DNA from: Myxococcaceae bacterium
Lineage (GTDB): Bacteria; Myxococcota; Myxococcia; Myxococcales; Myxococcaceae
DNA: 64,000 nucleotides
Assembly (NCBI GenBank): GCA_017881265.1
Contig: JADGRA010000034.1
Coordinates: forward strand, 1-64,000
Direction: 5' to 3'
The position numbers and the translations under genes are program-made. Of this stretch, positions 25,366 through 34,711 are shown piece after piece. How positions within the stretch are numbered: the stretch's first letter is position 1; each line of letters opens with the position of its first letter. Under the pieces are notes generated by a model that saw nothing but the letters and a program-made list of their open reading frames with translations, was not told the DNA's origin and did not search any database.

Positions 25366-26718
25366 TTGTCAGCTCCCGCGGAGAAGTCAGCAGGCTCTCC
25401 CAGTGCCTCACAGCTTTGGGCGCAAGCCCTCACCATGCTGCGCGAAGACGGGAAGAGTTACGCCCTCACCTGGCTGGAACGAATGCAGGCCATCGCCCTG
25501 CGCGACGGGCAACTGGTGCTCGGGGTCCCGGACCGCTTCTTCCGCGATTGGGTGGACGACCACTACCGGCCGCTCTTGGAGGAGGCGCTCCTGCGTCTGG
25601 TGGGCAACCCCACCGGCGTCGGCTACGAAGTCATTGACGCCACCACGGCCGACGTCACCCTGCCCGCGGTGCGCGAGAGCAACACCACCACCGTCCGCCC
25701 GCCCCGGCTGAACGACCGCTTCACCTTTACCAACTACGTCGTCGCCGAGAGCAACCAGCTGCCGGCCGCGGCCGCCTCGGCGGTCGCCGAAAGTCCGGGG
25801 CGCGCCTACAACCCGCTCTTCATCTACGGCGGGACGGGTCTCGGCAAGACGCACCTGCTGCACGCAGTGGGCAACGCCATCTTCAGCCGCAACCCGGCGG
25901 CCCACATCGTCTACCTCTCGAGCGAGGAGTTCACGAACGAGTTTGTCGAGAGTGTCCGGGACCACCGGATGTCCGAGTTTCGGCGGAAGTTCCGTGAAGA
26001 GTGTGATGTCCTGCTTGTCGACGACATCCAGTTTCTCGGGAAAAAAGAGGAAACGCAGAAGGAGTTCTTCTACACCTTCAACGCCCTCCACGAGATGTCC
26101 AAGGCGATGGTGCTCACCTCGGACACGGTGCCGGCGGAGATTCCTGGACTGGAGGAACGGCTCCGCAGCCGCTTCACCCAGGGCCTCATCACCGACATCC
26201 AGGAGCCCAACTACGAAACCCGCATCGCCATTCTCAAGAAGAAGGGCGCGCTCGAGGGGTTCGAGCTGCCCGACAACGTCTGCCAGTTCATCGCCCGGCA
26301 CGTGCAGAAGAACGTCCGGGAGCTGGAGGGCGCGCTGGTGAAAATCTCGGCCGTGCACAGCCTCACCGGACAGCCCATCACCGAGGAATTCGCCGCCCAG
26401 GTGCTGCGCGACATCCTCCCGGCTCACCGGCCGGTGGACATCGAGCAGATTCAGCGCGAGACAGCGCGGTATTACAAGGTCGCCGTCGAGGAGCTCCGGG
26501 CCGACCGCCGCACCAAACACCTGGCCCATGCCCGCCAGGTGGCGATGTACCTGGCCCGCCGACTGACGCGCAGCTCCTTCCCGGAGATTGCCGCGCGCTT
26601 CAACAAGGACCACTCGACGGTCATCTCCTCCGTCCGCAAGGTGGAACGTCTTCGGGAGATGGATGCCGTCGTCCGCAAGGAACTGGATGAGCTGGAGGCG
26701 AAGCTCGGCGTCCTCTGA
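25366..26718 (+). CDS. dnaA: Chromosomal replication initiator DnaA
   Basis: 450 residues from a TTG at 25366 with AGAGG ten bases before; the first in-frame ATG (25435) would remove part of domain I. Domain I contains LWAQALTMLREDGKSYALTW; domain II is short. The AAA+ domain has NPLFIYGGTGLGKTHLLHAV near 160, the Walker B VLLVDDIQFLGKK, and sensor regions. Domain IV carries the DNA-recognition signature ARFNKDHSTVISSVRKVERL. DnaA-ATP oligomerises on DnaA boxes and melts the origin. dnaN does not follow directly: about 1 kb holding a candidate origin and a cytochrome gene lies between them. Confidence 0.97.
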   Translation: MSAPAEKSAGSPSASQLWAQALTMLREDGKSYALTWLERMQAIALRDGQLVLGVPDRFFRDWVDDHYRPLLEEALLRLVGNPTGVGYEVIDATTADVTLPAVRESNTTTVRPPRLNDRFTFTNYVVAESNQLPAAAASAVAESPGRAYNPLFIYGGTGLGKTHLLHAVGNAIFSRNPAAHIVYLSSEEFTNEFVESVRDHRMSEFRRKFREECDVLLVDDIQFLGKKEETQKEFFYTFNALHEMSKAMVLTSDTVPAEIPGLEERLRSRFTQGLITDIQEPNYETRIAILKKKGALEGFELPDNVCQFIARHVQKNVRELEGALVKISAVHSLTGQPITEEFAAQVLRDILPAHRPVDIEQIQRETARYYKVAVEELRADRRTKHLAHARQVAMYLARRLTRSSFPEIAARFNKDHSTVISSVRKVERLREMDAVVRKELDELEAKLGVL

Positions 26719-26720
26719 CT

Positions 26721-26738
26721 GGCAGGGCCCCCCCTGCC
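26721..26738 (+). terminator. Possible terminator hairpin after dnaA
   Basis: GGCAGGG (26721-26727) pairs with CCCTGCC (26732-26738) around a CCCC loop, three bases after the dnaA stop. There is no T-run behind it, so it may be a weak terminator or an mRNA-end stabiliser. Confidence 0.4.
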
Positions 26739-27174
26739 GCTCTTCAATGCCATTGGAGTGAGTTGGTCGGCGAGGCCTCGGTCCCACGCCCGCCAAGGGT
26801 CAACTTGTTGGCAACTTCGCCTTTGCGGGCCCGGCGCCACACTCGTGTCACCTCCGCGTCACCTGTGGGCAGAGCTGTGGTGAGCAGCCCCGTCATCTCC
26901 CCCGCAGCTGGGGGTTTCAGGCCCCGGGCCCGGCCGGGGGCGGCCAAGGGGTCATCCATCCCCAGCCCAGCCCACAGCCAGCAAGGGTGAAACGCTGAGT
27001 GCTTTCATGTGTTTCGCCTGTTTCTCCACAACACCCACGGGGCCTACGACTCCTGCTAGTTAATTCAATCCTCTTATTAAGAGAAGAACCCGTAGTGCTT
27101 CGAGGGTAGTCCACCCCTTCATCTGACGGCGTGCTGAAACACCCGCCCACCCACGAAGAAGCAGCCGCACCCTT
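26739..27174. other. Non-coding interval dnaA to cytochrome gene; candidate oriC
   Basis: 436 bases without a credible gene. It holds a near-consensus DnaA box, TTCTCCACA at 27022-27030, directly followed by ACACCCAC; TGTGGGCAG at about 26871 and CCCACAGCC near 26972 are weaker. At 27056-27086 lies the most AT-rich run of the neighbourhood, containing GTTAATTCAATCC and the palindrome CTCTTATTAAGAG (27071-27083); this is the kind of element that unwinds. Few good boxes are present if only the E. coli consensus is used. The alternative candidate is the rsmG upstream region. Confidence 0.45.
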
Positions 27175-27471
27175 TCAGGGCGCCATGGCCATGAGGAACT
27201 CCTCAATCTGCTGTCGCTGTTCACCCGTCAGCTTCACCTTCTGCACCGTCACCATTTCCTGCACCAGGGATGGCCAGCGCTGGCTGGGAAATTCCGCCGG
27301 TAAGTGAAGGGCGTGACAGCCGCTGCACGTCTTGACGTACGTCCTTCTGTCAGACGTCAGTCCTTCCAATGTCACCCCGGGCGTCGCCTTCTGCGCCCGG
27401 GCTACGTCCACGGGGGTGGGTTGAGGCAAGGAGACACAGGCCGAAAAGCCGAGGGCGAAGCTGCCAGCCAT
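27175..27471 (-). CDS. Single-heme c-type cytochrome lipoprotein
   Basis: 98 residues from the ATG at 27471; a GTG six codons earlier (27489) is also possible. The start MAGSFALGFSAC is a short lipoprotein-type signal with a slightly atypical lipobox. After a linker the domain shows one heme site, CSGCH, in YVKTCSGCHALHLPAEF, then RWPSLVQEMVTVQKVKLTGE with a likely axial Met, and a C-terminal helix IEEFLMAMA. It would be an outer- or inner-membrane-anchored electron carrier in the periplasm. A Fur-box-like palindrome abuts its start, implying iron-controlled expression. It interrupts the dnaA-dnaN pair and reads against both. Confidence 0.8.
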   Translation of the reverse strand: MAGSFALGFSACVSLPQPTPVDVARAQKATPGVTLEGLTSDRRTYVKTCSGCHALHLPAEFPSQRWPSLVQEMVTVQKVKLTGEQRQQIEEFLMAMAP

Positions 27472-27490
27472 CAGAGAGTGGAGATCCACT

Positions 27491-27509
27491 GAGAATGAGA
27501 GTCATTCTC
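27491..27509. promoter_or_regulatory. Fur-box-like palindrome
   Basis: GAGAATGAGAGTCATTCTC is a 19-base palindrome (8-bp arms around a 3-base centre) and matches the classic Fur consensus GATAATGATAATCATTATC at 15 of 19 positions. It sits 20 bases before the ATG of the cytochrome gene, where it would cover the promoter or the start of the transcript. Fur with iron would be expected to repress that gene. Confidence 0.75.
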
Positions 27510-27716
27510 ATATAAGGGTCTACTGTCAAGGGAATGCTGCGGGGCCTCGGGTTCGGCTGGCGGGGAACTCGTGACCATCGCGTTTGTGTTGGCCCGCTTC
27601 CGGGTTCGGCCTCCTCCGAGTGTCGGAGAGAGAGGCCAAGTTGCGGCTGCGCATTCGTTGACTGGCCCCGCATGGCAGCGCTACACGACGAGACTCTCCG
27701 GGAGTGAGGGACGGCC

Positions 27717-28823
27717 ATGGAATTTCGCATCGCAGCCGACGAGCTCAAGCGTGCCCTCTACCGGGCCCAGGGCATCGTCGAGCGCAAGACGACGATGCCC
27801 ATCCTGTCCAACGTCCTCATCACTGCCACCAAGACCGCCGTCCAGGTCACCGCCTTTGACCTTGACGTCGGCGTGGTCAGTGAACATTTCGCCGAAGTCA
27901 CCAAGCAGGGCAGCATCACCGTCTCGGCCCGGACCCTCTTCGACATTGTCCAGAATGTCCCGGAACAGCAGCTCACCATTCGCAAGCTGCCCAACCACTA
28001 CGCGGAGATTCTCAGTGGCACCGCCCACTTCAAGATTGTCGGGATGTCGCCCGATGAGTACCCGAAGCTTCCCCGCGAGGACGACGCGCCCTCGGTGACG
28101 GTGAGCGGGGAAGTGCTGCTGGAGATGATTCGCAAGACGTCCTTTGCCATCTCGAGCGACGAGACGCGCTACATCCTCAACGGCGTCTTCTTTGAGCCAC
28201 ACCCCACCGAGAAGGTGCGCATGGTGGCCACCGACGGTCACCGTCTCGCGCTCGTGGAACGTTCGATGCCGGGGGACTTCAAGCTCAAGGGCGGCGTCAT
28301 CATTCCCCGCAAGGGACTGCTCGAGCTCAAGCGCCTGCTAGAAGAAGCCCCGGACGCGGAATGCCATCTCGGCTTCGCGATGAATTCGGCGCTCTTCAAG
28401 AAGAAGGGCCTGACGATGGTGATGCGCCTCATCGACGGACAGTTCCCCGAGTACCAGCGCGTCATCCCCAAGGAAGGCGACCGCAAGGTGCAGCTCAATC
28501 GCGTGCGCTTCCTCGAAGCGCTGCGGCGCACCGCCCTCTTGTCGGTGGACAAGTCCAACGCCGTGAAGCTGACCCTCACCGAGAACCAGCTCCGGCTCAC
28601 CTCGCAGAACCCCGACCTGGGTGAGGCCAAGGACGACCTCGACGTGGCCTTCAACGGCGCAGAAATCACCATCGGCTTCAACGCCCGCTACCTGTCCGAC
28701 GTGCTCTCGTCGCTCGACGACGACGAGGTGGTCCTCGAACTGGGGGACGAACACAGCCCCGGCGTGCTGCATGCCCCCGGCGACCGCAGCTACACGGCCG
28801 TCGTCATGCCGATGCGCGTCTGA
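27717..28823 (+). CDS. dnaN: DNA polymerase III beta sliding clamp
   Basis: 368 residues. The three-domain clamp shows its typical landmarks: MEFRIAADELKRALYRAQ at the start, TMPILSNVLITA, FKIVGMSPDEYPKLP, TDGHRLALVERSMPG, GQFPEYQRVIP, and the C-terminal YTAVVMPMRV, close to the VMPMRL end that contributes to the protein-binding pocket. The clamp encircles DNA and tethers the polymerase and many repair factors. recF follows 20 bases later. Confidence 0.98.
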   Translation: MEFRIAADELKRALYRAQGIVERKTTMPILSNVLITATKTAVQVTAFDLDVGVVSEHFAEVTKQGSITVSARTLFDIVQNVPEQQLTIRKLPNHYAEILSGTAHFKIVGMSPDEYPKLPREDDAPSVTVSGEVLLEMIRKTSFAISSDETRYILNGVFFEPHPTEKVRMVATDGHRLALVERSMPGDFKLKGGVIIPRKGLLELKRLLEEAPDAECHLGFAMNSALFKKKGLTMVMRLIDGQFPEYQRVIPKEGDRKVQLNRVRFLEALRRTALLSVDKSNAVKLTLTENQLRLTSQNPDLGEAKDDLDVAFNGAEITIGFNARYLSDVLSSLDDDEVVLELGDEHSPGVLHAPGDRSYTAVVMPMRV

Positions 28824-28843
28824 GGCTGCTGGCGTTCCCCGGG

Positions 28844-29965
28844 TTGCTTCTTCAGCGCCTCCAGCTCCGCGACTTCCGCAACCTTGCCCAGGTGGACTTC
28901 TCCCCCTCCCCCCACGCCACCGTGCTGGTGGGGCGCAACGGGCAGGGGAAGACGAACCTGCTGGAAGCTGTGTACTTCCTGTGCACGCTGAAGGCCCTTC
29001 GGGCCGCGCGCCTGGTGGAACTTGTGCGCTTCGGGCAGCCGTCCGCCCGCGTCGCCGGCCAGTTCGCGCTGGCCGGGGCCACCCGGGAAATTGCCGTCAC
29101 CATCCAGGACGGCCTCCGCGAGGCCTCCGTCGACGGCAAGCTCGTGCGGGCCGTGGAGGACTACTTTGGCGGCGTCTCGGTGGTGGCCTTCACGCCCGAT
29201 GACCTGGCCGTCGTCAAAGGCGCCCCCGAGGAGCGCCGGACGCTGCTCGACCGGGCCGTCTTCAACCGCTTCCCCGGCTTTCTGCGGGCATCGCGGGTGT
29301 ACCTGCGGGCGCTGCGCAGCCGCAACCGTCTTCTCAAAGACGGCGCTGCAGCGGACTACCTCCGCGCGTATGACGAGGCGCTGGCCGAGACCGGCGCGCG
29401 GATTGTCGCCCTCCGCCGGGAGTTGCTGCAGGAGCTCGCCCCGCGCGCCCAGGCCGCCGTCGCCTCCATCGCCCAGCTGCCAGACACGCAGTACGGCTAC
29501 CGGCCGGCCCACCTCGACGTGGACTTTGCCGCGGCCGACGTCCCGTCCCTGGCCGCGGCGCTGCTGGCCGCGCTGCAGGCCCGCCTCGGGCGGGACCGCG
29601 AACGCGGCTTCACCTCGGTGGGGCCGCATGCCGACGACCTCGACATCCGCCTTCAAGGGCAACCGGCCCGGGCCTACGCCTCGCAGGGCCAGGCGCGGGC
29701 CCTGGTGCTGGCGTGGAAGATTGGGGAAATCGAAAACCTCCGCGCGGCCCTGGGCCGCTCGCCGCTTTTGCTCCTGGACGACGTCTCGAGCGAGCTGGAC
29801 CCGGAGCGCAACACCTTCCTCATGCGCTACCTGTCGCATTCCGGCGCCCAGGTGCTCCTCACCACCACGGAGCCCTCGCTGGTGCGCGGTGCGGCCGGGG
29901 CGGACACGCACTGGCTGACGGTCGCGGATGGAGAAGTGCTGCCTGCCTCCGGGCCGCCGGGCTAG
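28844..29965 (+). CDS. recF: DNA replication and repair protein RecF
   Basis: 373 residues from a TTG at 28844; no ATG is available before the conserved LQRLQLRDFRNLAQVDFSP. Walker A VLVGRNGQGKTNLLEAVYFL is near 30-45, and the ABC signature/Walker B region reads LLLLDDVSSELDPERNTFL near 310. RecF loads RecA on gapped DNA with RecO and RecR. It stands in the standard order dnaN-recF-gyrB, except that a small membrane protein gene is inserted before gyrB. Confidence 0.95.
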   Translation: MLLQRLQLRDFRNLAQVDFSPSPHATVLVGRNGQGKTNLLEAVYFLCTLKALRAARLVELVRFGQPSARVAGQFALAGATREIAVTIQDGLREASVDGKLVRAVEDYFGGVSVVAFTPDDLAVVKGAPEERRTLLDRAVFNRFPGFLRASRVYLRALRSRNRLLKDGAAADYLRAYDEALAETGARIVALRRELLQELAPRAQAAVASIAQLPDTQYGYRPAHLDVDFAAADVPSLAAALLAALQARLGRDRERGFTSVGPHADDLDIRLQGQPARAYASQGQARALVLAWKIGEIENLRAALGRSPLLLLDDVSSELDPERNTFLMRYLSHSGAQVLLTTTEPSLVRGAAGADTHWLTVADGEVLPASGPPG

Positions 29966-29983
29966 ACTCCGTCGCCTTCGCCC

Positions 29984-30439
29984 GTGAGCGTCCGGTTCTT
30001 CGCCTTTCGTCCCCGTGGCCTCCGCCGGGCGCTCGTCGCCGCGGCCGCCGTCGCCGTGGTGCTGTCGGCCTGGGCGCTGGCCGCGGGCGTCCGCCACGCG
30101 GAGCGCTTCGGGGCCCTACGCGCCCTGCTACTGGCGGCCCTGGCGGTGGGCTTCGTCATCGGCTGGGTGCTGCTTCGTCCCCGGCCGGACTTCGGCATCC
30201 GGCTGGACCCCGCCGGCATCGACGTTTCCCGCGCCTGGGGGGCGCCGCCGTTGCACATTCCCTGGACGCACGTCGGGGCCACCCGCACCGAGCGCCGCCT
30301 GTGGACACGCCTGGTGCTGGAGGTGCGACCGGAGGGCAAACTCCTCATCGCCCGGCCGCTGGTGGGCAGCCGCGAGGCCTTCGCGGACCTGGTGCGGGCG
30401 CTCGATGAACGCATGCCGCGGCCCCCCGGCGACGGCTGA
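29984..30439 (+). CDS. Small membrane protein with PH-like domain
   Basis: 151 residues from a GTG at 29984, 18 bases after recF. Two hydrophobic helices (about 15-35 and 45-62) are followed by a soluble domain with beta strands FGIRLDPAGIDVSRAWG, LHIPWTHVGATRTE, LVLEVRPEGKLLIARPL and a final helix, an arrangement like bacterial PH domains. The N-terminal FRPRGLRRAL would be cytoplasmic. Function unknown; it is probably cotranscribed with recF. Confidence 0.6.
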   Translation: MSVRFFAFRPRGLRRALVAAAAVAVVLSAWALAAGVRHAERFGALRALLLAALAVGFVIGWVLLRPRPDFGIRLDPAGIDVSRAWGAPPLHIPWTHVGATRTERRLWTRLVLEVRPEGKLLIARPLVGSREAFADLVRALDERMPRPPGDG

Positions 30440-30530
30440 GCGTGGGCGTCGGCGGAGGGCTTATTTCCTCTTGCATTTCAAAGGGTTGAGCCAGCGCCAC
30501 ACCCTTGTGGCACCCCGGGTCGCGTGTTAG

Positions 30531-32993
<2,463 letters not shown>

Positions 32994-33099
32994 GGCGGGG
33001 AACGCCTTTTCCGGGTCCCGCCTGCATTCCGTCGTTTGCCCCCGGGTCCGAAGCCCATATGCTCCTAAGGGCGACGGGGGAGCGGGACCCTCGCTGTTC

Positions 33100-33173
33100 T
33101 GGGGCGTCGTCTAACGGCAGGACGTCAGACTTTGGATCTGACTATCAAGGTTCGAATCCTTGCGCCCCAGCCA
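33100..33173 (+). tRNA. tRNA-Gln (anticodon TTG), CCA encoded
   Basis: A 74-base cloverleaf. The acceptor stem TGGGGCG (33100-33106) pairs with CGCCCCA (33163-33169), followed by discriminator G and encoded CCA. The anticodon arm is GTCAGA-CTTTGGA-TCTGAC with anticodon TTG. The T-arm contains GGTTCGAATCC. It reads CAA, and CAG by wobble. Confidence 0.97.
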
Positions 33174-33203
33174 GTCCGCTCCCGAAAGGATGCGTCCTGA
33201 CGG

Positions 33204-33728
33204 ATGTCCTCCCGGGTGATGCAATTGGCCGCCATCGGTTCCGCGCCGCCCGCGCTGCTGCGGGAATTGGAAGCCCCGCTCACGATGCAGCTGGGGGTCA
33301 CGCCGCTATACGCGCGCATCTCGCTGGCCGCGCCCAGTTACGCCTACAACAAGGACCGAAACCAGTACCACTCCAACGCCATCATGCGGCGCCTGGTGCC
33401 CCTGCTCGAGCCGGGGCAAACCATCCTCGGGCTGGTGGACGTGGACCTCTTCGTCCCGGACAGCGGCTTCGTCTTCGGCGAGGCGGACCGCGAGTCCCGG
33501 GCGGCCGTCCTGTCCATCGCCCGGCTTCGTCAGGGCGCGGACGAGGCGCTGCTGCGGCGCCGCGTCCAGGTGGAAGGCCTGCACCAGGCCGGGCACCTGG
33601 TGGGCCTCTCCTACTGCGAGGACGCCCGCTGCGCGATGTTCCTCGCCCCCACCCTGCCGGACGTGGATAGAAAGCAGACGTCCCTCTGTCACATCTGCCG
33701 GAACGAATTGGCCAAGCTGAACCGTTAG
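33204..33728 (+). CDS. Archaemetzincin-like protein with HQxxH instead of HExxH
   Basis: 174 residues. The C-terminal half matches the archaemetzincin pattern of HExxHxxGxxxC-x4-CxM-CxxC: it reads HQAGHLVGLSYCEDARCAMF from His127 to about residue 146, and CHICRNEL near the end. The strand VPDSGFVFGEADRESR upstream is also family-like. The general-base Glu is Gln128 (codon CAG), one base from GAG. The two His and the third zinc-side position remain, and the four Cys of the structural zinc site are kept. Loss of that Glu normally removes peptidase activity, so the protein may bind zinc or peptide without cleaving. It follows tRNA-Gln closely. Confidence 0.8.
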   Translation: MSSRVMQLAAIGSAPPALLRELEAPLTMQLGVTPLYARISLAAPSYAYNKDRNQYHSNAIMRRLVPLLEPGQTILGLVDVDLFVPDSGFVFGEADRESRAAVLSIARLRQGADEALLRRRVQVEGLHQAGHLVGLSYCEDARCAMFLAPTLPDVDRKQTSLCHICRNELAKLNR

Positions 33729-33770
33729 CTGTCGTTTGCCCCGGCCGGGCAGTTTTTCGCCGGCTGAACC

Positions 33771-34664
33771 GTGCGTCATACTTGCTCCGAAGGGCTGGAG
33801 GTCCTCCCCGCAGCCGTGAGCGCTCCACCGGACATGTTGGGCACCGTGCCGCTGTTCGCGACCCTGGACGCCGCCGAACGGGCCGTGCTCGCCTCGCAGG
33901 CCGAGGAGCGGGCGTGGGCCGCCCAGACACGGGTCTTCAGCCGCGGTGACCCGGGCGACTGCTTCTACGTGGTGAGCCAGGGCAAGGTGGAGATTTCGCT
34001 GGAAGCCACCACCGGGGAGCGGCGTGTCCTCGGGACTGCCGGTCCGGGGGAATTCTTCGGGGAGCTGTCGCTTCTAGACGGGGGGGCGCGCAGCGCCGAT
34101 GCCACCGCGCTTGAGGACACGCGCGCGGTGGAGATTGACCGGGCCGACCTCGCCCACCTCTTCCAGGTCCACCCCGGTGCCGCCCTCGACGTGCTCAGCG
34201 TCACCGGGCGGCGGCTGCGGGACACCAACCGGGCCCTGTTGTCCAGCGTCGGCACCAGCCCCAACCAGGAAGTGGAGGAGCGGTCCACCGCCGTCCAAAG
34301 GTCCGCCGACGCCCTGGCCGCCTTCAGCGGTTCGGTCGCCTTCCTCGTCCTGCACGCCTTCGCCTTCGCGCTGTGGGTGGCGTGGAACCTCGGCGCCATT
34401 GCCTTTCTCCGCCCGTTCGACCCGTTCCCCTTCGGGCTGCTGACGCTGGTGACGTCCCTGGAAGCCATTTTCCTCAGCTGCTTCGTCCTCATCAGCCAGG
34501 AGCGCCAGGCGTCCAAGGACCGCATCCGCAGCGACGTGGAGTACGCAGCGACCATCAAAGCCGGGCTGGAAGTGACGCAGCTGCACACCAAGCTCGACCG
34601 ACTGTATGAACAGGCCCTGGCCAAGCTTTCCCTGCTCGAGCACCAGGGCCGGCCGCACCCCTAA
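33771..34664 (+). CDS. Cyclic-nucleotide-binding-domain protein fused to DUF1003 membrane domain
   Basis: 297 residues from a GTG at 33771; another GTG at 33816 would give a shorter N-terminus starting just before the domain, and cannot be excluded. Residues about 20-145 are a cNMP-binding domain: LGTVPLFATLDAAERAVLAS, FSRGDPGDCFYVVSQGKVEI, GEFFGELSLLDGGARSADAT with the Arg of the phosphate-binding cassette. After a linker, a DUF1003 domain has two TM helices (SVAFLVLHAFAFALWVAWN and PFGLLTLVTSLEAIFLSCFV) and ends in a coiled coil (YAATIKAGLEVTQLHTKLDR). This combination suggests a membrane protein gated by a nucleotide second messenger. Role unknown. Confidence 0.8.
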   Translation: MRHTCSEGLEVLPAAVSAPPDMLGTVPLFATLDAAERAVLASQAEERAWAAQTRVFSRGDPGDCFYVVSQGKVEISLEATTGERRVLGTAGPGEFFGELSLLDGGARSADATALEDTRAVEIDRADLAHLFQVHPGAALDVLSVTGRRLRDTNRALLSSVGTSPNQEVEERSTAVQRSADALAAFSGSVAFLVLHAFAFALWVAWNLGAIAFLRPFDPFPFGLLTLVTSLEAIFLSCFVLISQERQASKDRIRSDVEYAATIKAGLEVTQLHTKLDRLYEQALAKLSLLEHQGRPHP

Positions 34665-34711
34665 GGGCGAAGTCGGTTCCGTCCTGGCCGTCCGCGGGGC
34701 CGCTTCCCGCC

